Assembly: GCA_963513935.1 (NCBI GenBank)
Contig: OY740768.1
Coordinates: 64,708,786-64,772,785, forward strand
DNA length: 64,000 nucleotides
Source: Aphrophora alni
Taxonomy: Eukaryota; Arthropoda; Insecta; Hemiptera; Aphrophoridae
Reading direction: 5' to 3'
The notes beneath the pieces were generated by a model. That model had not been told where the DNA came from. It did not search any database and was given only the letters and a program-made list of their open reading frames with translations. Position numbers and translations under genes: made by a program. Shown piece by piece: positions 12,317-25,500 of this stretch (the first letter of the stretch is position 1; each line of letters begins with the position of its first letter).

Positions 12317-13478
12317 CATTCATCAATTCTAAAATAACCCTATTCGTTATTATTATAACAAAAAAAAAAAAAAAATGTTTTTAGACAAATTTTGTACAAA
12401 TGAGGCATGTTAGATTTATTTTATTTTGATAGAACTTAAACAACTGCAGTGAGCCTGAACGGACATTACCTTGGTATGTTATGTCGGGAAGTTGGTGGTT
12501 GTGGTTACACCGGTTTCAGGTTAGTGTTGCTATATGTTTAGCGAGGACAGAAATAGAAGTATTTAACACTAACCGCACTCTCTGGTTCTTTTTCAACAAA
12601 TATAAAAGTTCACCAACAACCTTACAATAATTTAAACAAAATCACCATATATTTTAAACATGTGCCAATTTAATAATATTATTCTGAATATACTTTTAAA
12701 ATGTAATTACTGTATTAGCAAAATTACATTTCCATAAGCAAAGTTTTAAAGTTACAAATTGTTTTGATTACAACTTCAAGAAACAGCTGTTTGGTCGATC
12801 TGTCATTACGATTACTGCACACTGCACAGAACAGGATTAAATTATTTAATTACTTATACTTTCAGTTTCATTAGATTTAGTAGTTTATTTTCATTGCCTT
12901 TTTTTCTTCATTAGAATAATAATCGTTGTTCATGTGCATCAAGAAAACATCTGTTTAATTCATTATTAAGGTATTTCAGAAAGATAAAAGGCTAGATAAC
13001 GATTTTTAAATAAAGTTTAAGCTTCATGTTGATATAAATGTAATCAGTTTAGTTAATGTCTATTAGCCTACAACATTTTAACCTACAATGGTTCAGTTAA
13101 TTTTTATGTAGCCTATTCAGTACCTCAAAACTTCTTAATAGTGTCTCACAATTTAGATAACATTTAGACTACAGTTTATATTTTTAATTCAGTTAAATGT
13201 CTTCAGACTCCCAACAATATTTATTTTGATTCTTAACACAATGAATCATCATTCTTCAGATATTGTACTTCTATTATCTAAAGTTTGAATAGTTGGTAAT
13301 TTTTTGACAAGTTGATGTAAAGATTGTTTTACAAAATTTGTCTAAATCTTTTACTACATACCTTATTTTGAAATTGTTAACTTTAAAAACTTATTTTTTA
13401 AAAGAAAATAATTATTTAACCGCAAAGTTTCAACATAAAAATGAAAAAAATATAATTTTGAAAATTTAGAATACTCTA
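12317..13478. other. No recognisable gene
   Basis: AT-rich sequence with a poly-A run near 12360-12375. Only short ORFs without known motifs are present. Confidence 0.55.
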
Positions 13479-13620
13479 TTAATCCTTTGACCGCCAAGAG
13501 TTGATATATCGGCTTTTGTGCTGTGATACGTACACTACCAAAATCCAATATATTGGGCCGGCCCTGTATATCCCCAGATCGCTGTGTCGATATTTCGGCC
13601 TACTGCTATATCTTACATAG
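13479..13620. repeat. TTAA-type transposon end (single end seen)
   Basis: TTAATCCTTTGACCGCCAAG begins near 13479. It resembles the TTAACCCTT ends seen here at 24975 and 50932, which fit piggyBac-type MITEs. Downstream the motif GATAT-TTCGGC recurs. I did not find the partner end, so the extent is unknown. Confidence 0.4.
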
Positions 13621-16112
13621 GAGCTCATTTTTTTATCGATCTTTACGAAATTTGATCTTGAAAGAATTATATATTGAACATTTTTTTTGTGTGTTTTATA
13701 ATATAAATGCTTTTGTTGTATTTTGTAGTCTATTTTTGACGAAGTGTTTACTAAAAATGAAAAATCATAGCTTTTAGGTTTATTTTGAGGTATCCTTTAA
13801 ATTTGGTAAATATGTATTGTAACATACTTATTGAATATTTGCTTCTATTTTGTGAAATCGTAAATATGTATCTTATTATATACAATTCACATCCTACTGA
13901 TTATGTCATTTGTCTTAACACCATTTTTAATGCACCAAATACAATATTAATGTATGAAAATAACAATTTAAAACAAGGGAATCCTGCTTTGGTTATGTTA
14001 GTACAAGCGATGGTGTCAAAAAACTATTACCTCTGCATGACCTTTTGAATCTGTGAGCCCTTCATCTTGATGTTGTAATCATATCTCTATATACCTTACC
14101 TGTCCTTCATGTAAATAACTTTCCTATGCCTACACATTTGTTTAAACCTATTTATATTTTGCTTTAACCAAATCTACTGAATATTATTGCACAGCAAATA
14201 ACGTAATAATTAGGAAGCATGTCATAGGAAATGATTTTAATTAAAAATATTATTTTAAACAAGATGCTTTTAAATTTTTCAGTAAAAATGATTATTTCCG
14301 TGTTAAAATATTATATTACAATTTCAAATTAAGGTATTTAGTAAAAGAAATAATTTAAAAAAATAAAATAATCTGTATATTGACTTACTAAATAATTAAA
14401 CTTACTAAATAATTACCAAATAGTTTTTTTACTAATTAATAATGTTTGATAATAATATAATATTGAGGTTTTTTTTTATCAGTTGGTTTAATTAATTATA
14501 TTGTTAGATATTTTTACTATAATAAATGACCTATGTAATTTAATAACATGTAGTAAGGATACTTTTTAGTCTATAATATAGCAGGTATTATAATTTAGAT
14601 AAATTATTATCTGCATTTTATAAAGTACAATGTGGGAGAAAAAATCTGTAATTGTTAAGGAGAGCTTGACCAGAGTAACACCAATTTTTTTACATAGCCC
14701 TAATCAAAGAGCACAATCCACATAAGAAAAACATATAACATTAAGCCTAAACATGGCCATGAAAAGGAAATGCAAGAGGGCATAGTCAAGAAAATCTGTG
14801 GAAACAAAGGTTAATTTACCGTGTCATGTATAAGACAAACAAACGTTGTTGACAGCTATCACACCATAACAACGGTATTACACATAATTTTTCAAAATCT
14901 GATAAAGCCTAAAATGGTTTCATTATACTTTGTTGAGTAATGGCAACATGGTCAAAATTGTCAACTTTCATTTGTGGAATATGATAAACCAAATACAATA
15001 TTTTGCAGTATCTACTAACCCATGGAATATATATGTTACTAGCCAAATCTGATTTCAGGATATACTACTTTGATAATTTCATGAGTCTATTTGAATATAT
15101 ATTATTAGGTCTTATATATAGGAATATATATAAGAATACATCAGGACAAATTAGTTTGTCAATTTCATGAGTATATTTAAATATATAGCCAACTGTTAGG
15201 AATAGGTTTTTCCTACACCTAATTTCTATGGGTTCATCAGTCAAAAACACGGATCAATAACAAATTCTGTGGTTCACATTGTTAATATTAATTTATTCTT
15301 TATTTAATCATTCAAATATTATGGCTTATAAAACATAATCTGTCCTAGTCAGACCTTTAAATCTTCAACCAGAGCAATGGCAAATTATTAAATTTAACAA
15401 CTCTTGTTTTCTAAAGACATGAATCTGCTCACCTTCTCAACATTGGCCGTGAATTTCTATAATCTACCAGTGAGTCCCTTTCGCAAGTATATTCCTGGTC
15501 TACGTCTCTTCTCTGCAAGTATAACCAGTAACGTTTCCTTGTCCTTGCCCAGGTCTTGGATCCTAATGACCCTTTGGACCATGTCTCTCTGCTGACCAGC
15601 ATTGTCTCCTCGTCCCCGCCAACATCTCGGATCCCACTGATCCTCTTTGTAGGACATTAGCAATTTATATATAGCTTCACTATCTATGACATATTAATGA
15701 CCTGTAAGCTAGGCAGTTACAACACTTTTTAAATTATTTCGTAATAACTACCACAAGTCTGATATTGAAGATTTTGGTGCTAGAAAACATTGTAGGTTGT
15801 TGTTTTGCTTTTCACTCCAGAACATTATTTTTTCTGTTTGTTTCAACAAATAAACAGCTGTTACAATTCAGCTGCTGGGGTTTTAGATGATGCATAGTCT
15901 ACCACGTTCTTAAAGTTTACTGATACTGTTTTAAAGTAACTTTTTGTTATTTGTTCCTTAAGTTTTTAATATGTACTTTAGTGTTTATTTATAAAATATC
16001 AGTGCTTTATTCATGTAGTAATAGTGTTGTGTATTGTGGATAGTAAACAAAGGTCTATAAAGGTATTTATCTTTGACTTTGACCTGTGAACCTAGGCCTA
16101 GACACCAGTGTT
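13621..16112. other. No convincing gene
   Basis: Long AT-rich stretch. The minus strand at 15430-15663 contains MVQRVIRIQDLGKDKETLL, vaguely like the C-terminal tail of a Gypsy integrase, but nothing around it supports a call. The remainder shows nothing recognisable. Confidence 0.5.
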
Positions 16113-16850
16113 ATGGCTAATTTAGGCAACAGTGAAATTGATAGGTGGTTAGAACCAGATGATCAGTACTTATTATTTGAACAAAGTTAGGATGAGGATA
16201 ATGATTATACACAACAAGAGGTAGGCCTATTTTTCAATGATGCAAGTATAGGCCTAGATGATAAAAACTGAGTGCTTAGATGATAATGGTAGACCTAATG
16301 ATAATACTTTATGATTAAGGTCTGGGGCTAAATAAATCTATGGATGTAGATGAATTAGCTTTTAGAAATGTAGATAATTTTATTGATTTTGTGGACAATG
16401 GTTGAGAGTTGATTATCCTGTGGTTTGATCTGTGGAGCCTACCATGATTTGGGAATTCATAAAGAGATATGTAGCTCATACAGAGCTTATACTAAACAAT
16501 ATGGTCTTCTGATTCCAGCAGATAATATTTATCAAGATTTTTTTCATGATTAAATCATGGAAATAATAGTAAATAATTCAAACTCCTAGGCAAAGTATGA
16601 AAAGGCAAAGAGAGGGGTTTATTTTGCAAGGAAGTATCGAGATCAAAATTGGAAACCAGTCTCTAAATCTGAAATGTATGTTTTTTTTAAACTACTTATG
16701 CTTGTGGGATTTGACCAAAGGGCTTCAGTTAGATCTTATTCCAAAAATACTTTGCTTCAAACTGATATAATTCCCAGTACAGTGGTGCTCAAGTATTTTG
16801 AAATGATTTCTAAATACTTATACTTCAATGATGAAACAAAATTTAATTAA
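16113..16850 (+). pseudogene. piggyBac-like transposase N-terminal half, second copy
   Basis: An ATG at 16113 opens an acidic N-terminus (MANLGNSEIDRWLEPDDQYL) with stops. Further on come GIHKEICSSYRAY and then, at about 16590-16850, a well-preserved block with GVYFARKYRD, NWKPVSKSEMYVFFKLLM, SKNTLLQTDIIP and ISKYLYFNDE. These match the piggyBac transposase N-terminal domain, in which W-x-PV-x(3)-E, FF-x-LL and LHFND-like words are typical. The catalytic and zinc domains are absent, so it is 3'-truncated. It is on the opposite strand to the element at 9995-12316 and differs in sequence, so it is a different family member. No terminal repeats were found. Confidence 0.7.
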
Positions 16851-17279
16851 TTTGTTGGCCTAAAACTCTGTTTAAAATTTAGCTTGTTTTAAATATTTTA
16901 TGAAAAGTTCAAACCATTTTATGCCTTATTGTGGCCATCTTTTTTTAGAGTGTTCCTGTTGACATACATCTTTCAAAAAAAAATTTAACTCCTCCAGAGG
17001 TAAACTCTTTCACTTCTGGCTTGAGAAATAAGGCTCTGAAAGACACAATGTATGCCTTCATCATCAGCAATCAGACAATTTATTAAAAAAAGTCTATCAC
17101 TTGTCCTGTCATAACAACGAAATAGTTTGCTTCAAAATCTGAGCCATCTATTAATTAATAAGATGAACAAAAATGGAAGTAAAGGTTCCCTTGAAATCCA
17201 TACAGGTTGGGGTCTATCAAACCCCTTCTGAAATCACCACATGCGTCTTCCTAGTCTTCATCACCTGATATTTGAGTTG
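16851..17279. other. No recognisable gene
   Basis: This lies between the truncated piggyBac-like remnant and the PIF/Harbinger element. I see only short broken ORFs. Confidence 0.5.
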
Positions 17280-17393
17280 TTAAGCTAAGGTTTCCAAGAG
17301 ATCACTCCAGCGTGATGTCCGTTGGCGGTAATTCCGTCGAGTGGTTTGCAAGAAAATGGCTTTCCTGGTTATTTTACTTAGGAAATGATCTAG

Positions 17394-17716
17394 TTGTCAG
17401 TTTGTACCAGCATGGACGTCGTTACTGTTGCTCTGCTACTGGAAGAAGAAGAGGAGGAAGAATATATGTTACTGGAAGGTTTTGTTAGAGAGGATCCACA
17501 CATGATGTTTAAAAAAAGGCAAGATGAGGGTTGCTTCAGGATTTTAATTTCACGATACTTGATGGACAACGAGAGAAAATTTCGTGAATATTTTAGAGTC
17601 AGTATAGAACCGTTTCAAACTATTCTTACGTTTATTAATGCCGATATTTCTAAAGAGGCTTGCAATCGTGTCAATACTCCTATTTCATCAACAGAAAAGC
17701 TGTGCATCACTCTAAG
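17394..17716 (+). pseudogene. PIF/Harbinger transposase, N-terminal exon
   Basis: The frame contains an acidic run (LLEEEEEEEYMLLEGF), then FREYFRVSIEPFQTILTFI, and ends in TPISSTEKLCITLR. This is the N-terminal domain of HARBI1-like transposases, in which ISxEEKLxxTLR is conserved. ATGs lie at 17394 and 17412; which is used is unclear. The exon ends at 17716 with CTAAG|GTAAGTAAA, a strong 5' splice site at a place where the coding block stops. The next expected segment (helix-turn-helix plus the first catalytic Asp, about 100 residues) is not found downstream. Confidence 0.8.
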
Positions 17717-17869
17717 GTAAGTAAATCAGATATATTGTAAAATACACAGTAGAACCTCTAATACCCGTCACCGTTGTTTGTTAAAATAAAAACAAAACAT
17801 TACCCTTAAAAGTTGACTTTTATTAAAATCACATTGTGAGTGACAAAAAACAATACAGATTGATTATTA

Positions 17870-18468
17870 CAGTCTGATAAAAGTGTTTGACACATCAAGT
17901 GTCGGTTGCAAACCTTCAAGTTGTAAGTCGTTTGATGAATTGTACTGAGTGCACGATGAAGTAGTACCGCTGCTGATGCTGTTGGTATGGGTATGTATTC
18001 TGATATTAGGTGGCAAATTGTTGCACTCAGTCAGTAAATTCGGGAGACCAGATGTAATAGCAGGGCGAGGGGCAGTTTGTTGTAAGGCATGAAATTCTAG
18101 CTCGCTTACTAGCTAACAAACTTTCATTCTAACCTCCGCGATGAGAAGAGGTGGGAAAGTCTTAACTACTTCAGCCATACTAGAAAAAAATATATCCACA
18201 GCGAACTGGATTTTGAAGTTTATTCTGTTTAGCTTCCTCCAAGTCGCTCAAAATTTTGTTTCGTACTTTTACTTCCTGCTTTTACTTCCTCTATCATTTG
18301 TTCCTTTGAAATTTTATTGATTTTTTTCCTGGGTTGAACTGGCTTTCTCTCTTCATTGACTTTTACCAGACCGAAATCATTTGCATCAAAGTCTTCCAAC
18401 AGCGATAAATCATCATCAACTTCTGTTTCTGACAAATGTACTTCTTCACAAACTTGACTTTCTAACAC
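17870..18468 (-). pseudogene. MADF-BESS-type accessory protein of the PIF element, C-terminal part
   Basis: Read leftwards from 18468: an acidic and then lysine-rich linker (SETEVDDDLSLLEDFDAN, QPRKKINKISKEQM), then after a frameshift a BESS-like motif (FAVDIFFSSMAEVVKTFPPL, IAEVRMKVC) at about 18120-18215. A serine/threonine-rich tail ends near 17870. BESS motifs mediate protein contacts, and MADF-BESS or Myb-like partners are encoded by PIF/Harbinger elements. The N-terminal MADF domain would lie right of 18468, but that place is occupied by plus-strand transposase sequence, so the gene is truncated. Confidence 0.6.
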
Positions 18469-18486
18469 TACATTGTTTTCTGAACA

Positions 18487-19216
18487 GCTGGGTTGAACCT
18501 ACCTCTCCAACTTCGGTTTGTGGCTTTAGAATAAAGTGTCCTGAAAATTCTGATTCCATGTTTTTTATTTAGAAAGACTACTTCTCTATGGTATTGTTCG
18601 TTTTAGTTGATGACAAATACAAATTTTTGGCAATAGATGTTGGCCGCTATGGGAAAGAGGATGATGCATGTATTTTTCCCAAATCTACTTTTGGAAGATC
18701 TATTGCTGATGGGACATTTCCGTTTCCTAATCCAACTCCACTGCCTGGAACAAATGCACAACTGCCCTATGTCATTATTGGCGACGATACATTTAAACTA
18801 ACGCCAAGATTTATGCGCCCATACCCAAAGGAGCAATCAAAAGTGTATGAAACAAAAGCTATCTACAATTACAGCCATTGCAGAGCCATGTCACTGAAAA
18901 TGCCTTTAGGATATGCCAGTATTTCCGGGTGTTCTTTACGCCTATAGCGATTGTACCTGAAACTGTAGATAACCTGGTGATATCTGCCTGTATACTACAC
19001 AATCTCATGAGAAATACAAACATTCCTTGTCCTAACGAAGAAGCAGAAGAACTGCCGCTTCCTATTGAGAATTTAATTACATTGACAATACCGACAACAG
19101 GAAGAAATGCAACTCGTTTCGCATACGAGGTCAGAGATACATTCAAAGAGTATTTCTGCAGTCGTGACGGCTCAGTAGACTGGCAGCATGAATGGCAACG
19201 TAATTCTATTGTTTAA
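18487..19216 (+). pseudogene. PIF/Harbinger transposase, catalytic C-terminal part
   Basis: Starting near 18490 the frame reads GFRIKCPENSDSMFF, a stop, then KDYFSMVLFVLVDDKYKFLA, IDVGRYGKEDDACIF, ADGTFPFPNPTPLPG and LPYVIIGDDTFKLTPRFMRP. After a one-base shift near 18885-18890 it continues AFRICQYFRVF, ETVDNLVISACILHNLMRN and FKEYFCSRDGSVDWQHEW to a stop at 19214. These are the DDE_Tnp_4 catalytic blocks of HARBI1-like transposases; VDDKYK and the ACILHN tail are characteristic. At least one stop and one frameshift inactivate it. Confidence 0.85.
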
Positions 19217-19980
19217 ATATATTGTACTCTTAATTTCATACTTATATTTTTGTATAATAAAGTGGTATTCTTATTTGCAACGTATAGTAAAAATATTATC
19301 CTGCAAATACGATGAGAGCTTTGAAGCCCTATGGGGCGAATAAAAATAAGGAATACCTATTCACAGTTAATATACACTATAAATAGACATAATCATAAAC
19401 TTTTAATACGAACTGTGTATTAAAAGAAACTTATTTAAAATATATAACAATTTGTATCCTATTATAGACATGTTACTTAAATTAATACAAACTCTACCAT
19501 CTAGGTAAAGTGATTCAGCAATTTTCTTCCATACATTGTGTTTCACCGTGGTATCTTTCTAGTTCTTCTTGTTCATATCATACAGGACCCGATTACAACT
19601 TACTAAATCAATAAGTTTTTCGTCCAGTTTTAATGAAAATACTTTTGACTCCATTATTAAAATAAATGAACTTTACACAAACTAACGAAATTAACACGAT
19701 TTAATCAAATTGGTATTTACCATTCAAAATATTCACGTTCATCTTAACGTATAACACATGTCCGCTCTGTGTGGCACGCCGAATTTGACTGGCGATCAAG
19801 TTGAGCAAGCCGCTCTGACTCACGCCGGACAGATGGCGGGAAATCTCTTGTCCAGCATGTCCTCACCCGCTTGAAAACCGCGACCATGCAGAAGCAAGGC
19901 TTCAAATTGAATTTGATTACATCATCACATTTGTCCACTCACGCTGTCCGTCCGGTGTGTTCTTGGAAACCTTGGCTTTA

Positions 19981-20479
19981 AGGTTGCTATGGAGCTTGAC
20001 TTTGAGATTTCTAAAATGAAACTAAAATTAAACCACCTGATTGTATTTCAAGCCAGTTAGGTGGAAAGAATAATACATGTTCAAATACTTTTTAATTGTT
20101 AATTGATAACAAATCAATTATTATTTTTATTATATCTTAATCATAAATATGACTAGAAACTTAAACTTGAATAGCGAGGTACAATGTGTGAATTTTAACT
20201 GTGTGAAAAGTCACATTGGAAAAATATCAAGAACCACACCTATGTCAATAGTGTGGAAAAAGTTATGTTCTCTTTGTGGTAGTCTTCCTTCTGCTCTCTT
20301 ATTGGGACTTAAGGATAGAGTGTTACTATAAAATAATTATGACATTGTTAATGTTTTGACTCATCATTTGCTAACTTTTTTTCAATTGCTACGTACAGTG
20401 ACACCTTTTGTTTGTATAAAAAGTCTGTAGAAGCAATACTTTTCACTGTAGGTCTTTCGGAAGAATCGCCTCCCAACTT
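19981..20479. other. No recognisable gene
   Basis: A short spacer between the Harbinger element and the non-LTR fragment. Short ORFs only. Confidence 0.5.
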
Positions 20480-20865
20480 TGATGAAACTGACTTTTCTTA
20501 AAATATACAATTGTATATTCGAGGAGCAATGTTTTTCCCGATCTTTAGTTGAAGGCTACAGTAATCAGTTTTCTAAAACCAGATAAAGAAAAAACTGAAC
20601 TGGGAAGTTACAGTCTCATTTCTCTCACTAGTGTGTTTTTAAGTTGCTAAAGAAAATGGTCATCCAGCGCCTTGTTTGGTACCTCAAAAGTAACTGGCTA
20701 ATTTGTAATGAGCTTTAGACAGGATCAATCATCTATTGATTAGTTTGTTTCATTAGAGTCTCCCATATGAAATGTATTTTTATTGGATCACATACTGGTT
20801 GCAATGTTTTTTGACCTGGAAAAGGCCTATGATATGGCTTGATGAAGAGGAATTCTGTTCATTTA
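20480..20865 (+). pseudogene. Non-LTR retrotransposon reverse transcriptase fragment
   Basis: Broken frames give, in order, FLKIYNCIFEEQCFSRSLVE, FLKPDKEKTELGSYSLISLT, a lysine-rich block before LVWYLKSNWLICNE, FRQDQSSID and MFFDLEKAYDMA. These are the N-terminal RT motifs of I/R1/Jockey-group non-LTR elements (KPDK..GSYRPISLTS, FR-x-(G/D)-x-STID, D-(I/L)-x-KAYD). The catalytic FADD block and the rest of ORF2 are missing. It is truncated at both ends with several stops. Confidence 0.7.
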
Positions 20866-22559
20866 ATTCAACAACACCAAACTAACTTTTGTACACAACT
20901 CACAATTTTTTTAACAGAACTCAATCCCAACAATATACAAATAGATATAGTAAATGAATATACTTGAAGTGAACTAAGCCAATACAATGAACAGACACTG
21001 TGGGCAGTGAAATAGTATGGTTATAATCGTTGGATAGTTTGTGAAATCAAGACAAATAAAGTTGAAGGTGAATGGCATTGAATAACATAATGTTGTACAA
21101 GCTAGCAATTCCAAGAAAGTATGAATGGAACTAAGAGGGTTGGTCGACATGAATGCACAGACAGATTAGTTGAATCATGAGTAATATTATTTTCTAGTAG
21201 GCTTACGATTTCCGCCTTCTATGTGAAATTGGACTATATTGTAAATTAGGTAGCAGAATAAAGATTCTAGTAGTTCATGGATCTGCCTCGCACGTCTTAA
21301 TGCGTTGGTGTCAATCTGGGAAATTTGTTTCACTCCTCTGAGCCTTCAGATGGAATAAAATATAAATACAAATTTGGGAGAAGAAATTGAAAGAACAAAT
21401 AAACAATTAAAAGAAGATAGGAAATAAGGAAATAAACAATTGAAGGAACAAAATAAAAGGAAGAAATAAACAATTTGAAGAAATCAAAGAAGAAAATATA
21501 CAGAATATGGAAAACTGAAAAAGAAAAAAAATTTTTTTAAAAAGTATTAATTAAAAGTAGACAAATAAAGAAAAAGGAAAACTTAGAGTAGAGGTATTGA
21601 CAGTAAATTAGATAATGTAATAAGATAAGTATGAAGGAAAGGCAGTCAGATGAAAAAAAATTGAAGTAGATTTAAGAGAGATGTAGGAGGCTGATTTCTT
21701 TTAGAGCCATTCTGCACCAAATCAACCAATGCTGTGAACCTCACCACCTCAGATATTTATATTTTTTGTATATTTATTCTTCCTATCAAAAATTTTAAAA
21801 GTGCAGATTTTCAGATTTTTTGGACACCTAGTATTTTAGTCATTACTTTTCGAAAATCACAAATTTAACCATGTTTATAAATATGTAAATGGGTCTAGTT
21901 TAAAACCTATTAGACATAGAAGGCTAAAACTTGCACCATTTTATTCTGCTTTTTACGGATTTTAATTTGATATAAATGGCCATATTTAGTAAAAATAAAA
22001 ATATTTAAGAAATCCTCAAAAATCGGTTTTTAAAAAATCTCATAAAATTAATTTTTAAATTTTTTGAAAAAATTATATTTTCTTCATACACCATTTAAGT
22101 ATATATATGCTAAATTTCAGCATGGAATGATTATGGGATGATATTTGAATAACATGTTTTGTACTGTCTGGTTATATGAAACTGCTTGCAAATCACGCTG
22201 TGCACTCGTATAGACTAGGCCTAGTTAAAAGAATTAAAATCAGTAAAGGTAACATGACAATTGCATAAATTTTGAGTATTTAAATTCTCTTTTCTCTTAT
22301 TTAGGATACCCATAAATTTGTTTCTAAAAACATATAGAGAAATACTGAAAGTAATATTTGGAAGTTGAAAAAAAATCAGTATTTGTATTTACATATTTAT
22401 TATAATGCGAAACATAAATTAACTTACCAAAACTAGTATAAAAAAATATTATTCTTGCTGTTTGAAATTCTTAATTCCTTTCAGGCATTTTTCTAATGTC
22501 TTAAAGACAAACATACTTTATTTTTTAATCAGAGTATACACCCTCAAAGTAGCAGTCGT
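20866..22559. other. No gene; purine-rich low-complexity stretch
   Basis: 21370-21660 is a purine-rich, loosely repetitive block built on words such as GAAGAAATAAACAATT. The remaining sequence is AT-rich with no recognisable frame. Confidence 0.55.
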
Positions 22560-25500
22560 TAGTTTTACTTTTTGAAGTAATGTTACACCTGTTATAGTCA
22601 AAATGTCATATGGTTGTGGAAAGAAAAATGAAGCAGCAGGTCGTTTTGGATGTAAAAAACTAACTTTGTGTCATTATTTTCTCAAGAATATATGAAAGCC
22701 ATCAGGATTGATCATATGCTATGTTGACAAATCCTAATTCAATGTTCTATAAATCCGTTAATGTTATGAAGTCAGATGCAGTTACACGTTTAGATAACTC
22801 GTCCACACTGGAGTGATAATACTTCACATTAATCTGGTTTTCTGAGATAAGACAGAAAAAATGAAACTTTTGGGTGCCGACAAAATTGCTGTTGATTCAT
22901 TGAGGTGGGAGCAATTTTTTTTTTTTTTTAATGTCTTCATATTCTTTTATTGAGCAGTATACAGAATCTCTATTCCAGACATGCTCTCCACAGCAAATTG
23001 ATACAATTATAGTGGTTTCAATATCTGATTATTGTAAGGTCTTTGTAGACTGACTTTAGAGGTTTGAAAGTTCTACCGAGTCCATCACAAGTACTTTTTC
23101 CATAGGATGTTGCGAAGAACTGCCATTCTGCTTCAATTCCAAAATCTGTTTTGTGAAGATATAAGTGTGAAAATTTTTGTTGTTTTTATTTTGAGCAGAA
23201 CTTTCATTGGAGAAGTACATTATTTTCTTTATTTCAAATTGTATAGTATCTTTCAACTTATATCATTAAATAAAACTTATTAAATTCAATGGTAAGAATC
23301 AACTTATTCTGAAATACATAAAATGGTTTAGTATTATGTTCTAGGCAGTCGGAGATAAAAACATACTGCAAATGTTTGATTTTGTTTCCCCACTTGTAAT
23401 ACACAATAAAAGGATGCAGAGTGGCCTGATTAGTTTTCCAATAGAATGACTGAACTTCATCTTGAAGTATTAAAGAATATGTGATCTTTTAAAATAATAA
23501 TGAAAAGTTTCTAAAAAGAGAATTATGTTGAACTTGAAGAGTTCTTAATTTTTTATGTTTTAAGTTGAAGAAAAAGTGAATTTAACTGTTGTTATTTGAT
23601 AATTATTGGGCGCCAGACTATTTTTAGTCATTATTTAACAAAATAAAATGAATTTACAAAATTTATTATCTCTGGGGTCGTAAGCTCTTTTAAAAGTGTA
23701 CTACACAGTGAAATTTGGTATGTAATGAAAACACTTGTCTCTGAAATATTAACATAAAGATTTATTAAACATATTTTGAAATTAGTTTTAACATAATTCA
23801 AAAGAAAACAAATTAGTAACATACATTGATTACAAAAGATGCTACGTAAAGTCTTGCTACTCTATAGATTTTATCAATTCTGAACAAGATCGATCATATG
23901 TTTAATTCTAAAATATTGACTTTACTTTTGAAATTATATTATTTAAGAAATCAAACTTGCAAGTATTTAATCATTTAATAAAATTTAAATATTTAGATAT
24001 AAGTGTTTTACTTATTCTTTTTATCGATTCAAAAAATATATAAAATAAAAATTAATTGTTCTTCATTGAACTGATATTTGGACTCACATAAAATATGTTA
24101 TGAAATAATTGAAATTCATGTATATTATAGACACAATTCAAATACAATACATATAACATGTTATAGAGAGTTTATATGAAACCATAGAACCTGTGATTCA
24201 CTTGTGCTGAGAAATGTCCATCGAGTAACATTGTAGCTGTTGTCGTATTTGAGGTAAAAGTAGACTGAAGAAACATGTCCGCACTCTTGAAAAATATAGT
24301 ATTCGCTATCTCTAAAGTTCATTGTAACTGACAAACGAATATAACCGTTCATTGTTCCATTTTCGACCGCCACGTGCAAAACATTGCATCACTATACTCC
24401 ATTAAATACGTTTCTCGGTCTTTTTGTTAAAAAAAGTTTATTCATGAGCAACTACCGATCACTAATAATTGTCTATCATAGTAATCTTATAATTTAAAAC
24501 AGTTTTTTCAACATTTGAACTACATTCTGATAAGTCTCTCTACGCACAAAACACATCTTGTCACTCCAAACGCTGGTCTTAGACTGGACTGTTGCTACCA
24601 GGATTATTTTCCCTCTCGAACTGTTTCTCTCGGTCGTGGTTACTCGAATTTCACATACCCCCGTAAAACACAAAAATTTACATATACTATTAATTAAAAA
24701 CAAATTATATTAACATTGACATGATTATTTATTCTATTGTCTTGAAAATATATTTTTCTTTTATAAATGAATTTACTAAATATAAATTATGATTTGAACA
24801 GCCTATCTCTATAATTCAACCGCGTCTTTTCAAACCTACAACAAAATCTGATTTTTCACATTGTCACAAATAATTTGCTGCAAAATCGCAGTTAATAAAT
24901 ACTTCACTGGATGCTAAGTTTTCTTTCTTTTCTGCATAACACTCCTTCTGCCTGTTTGCAATAATGAATGAGTTTTAACCCTTCCCACGCGGCAAACGAG
25001 TATAGCCGCAATGGTAGACTTTGACTCAAACGCGAATGACGATTAAAGTCGCATAAATATATTTTAGCCTATGGTTAGTTAATTAGTTCATCAAAGTTCC
25101 GGTAGAATGCAGAAGCATGTCCGCTGTCTATTCAGGCATAGAAAAATGTTTTGTTGAAAGTTCTACGCCTCGAGGCAGTGGAGGGGGACGCTATTTTGTC
25201 AGGAATTGCCCGGCGGCGCACACACTCTATAGCTTCTACAGAGCGGATAACGGCTATACTCACAGTCTCATAAGTCTGATAGGCGACGACCTCCGTGTTT
25301 GCATTTGAGCATTGTTTTGAAGAAGTATTGTTTTTTGTTTTTTTAACATTACCTTGTATTTTTTATATATTATTTCACAATATAACTGTTCCAATTTACA
25401 AAAATTAATAAAAACAAAAAAATTTTTGCAATTTTTTACTATTTTGTTGTATGTAATAAAAAAATGTTAAAGTAGCCGAAAACCAATGATGACATTTTTT

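Larger units (their letters stand above)
17283..19977 (+). mobile_element. PIF/Harbinger DNA transposon with TIRs and TTA duplication
   Basis: The left terminus AGCTAAGGTTTCCAAGA (17283-17299) matches the reverse complement of the right terminus (19961-19977) at 16 of 17 positions. Both ends are flanked by TTA (17280-17282 and 19978-19980), the 3-bp duplication typical of PIF/Harbinger. The 2.7-kb interior carries a HARBI1-like transposase on the plus strand and a MADF-BESS-type accessory protein fragment on the minus strand, the gene pair known for animal PIF elements. The two genes overlap in an unusual order (see separate entries), so this copy is rearranged. Confidence 0.9.

Noticed and set aside
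12023..12319. Overlapping ORFs of about 100 codons on both strands
   Set aside because: They lie in the GC-rich subterminal block of the piggyBac-like element and reflect palindromic composition; no known motif.
15430..15663. Minus-strand frame with MVQRVIRIQDLGKDKETLL resembling a Gypsy integrase tail
   Set aside because: Similarity is short and vague, and no integrase core, RT or LTR is nearby.
19744..19938. 64-codon minus-strand ORF rich in Arg and Cys
   Set aside because: It lies in the GC-rich end region of the Harbinger element and has no homology that I recognise.
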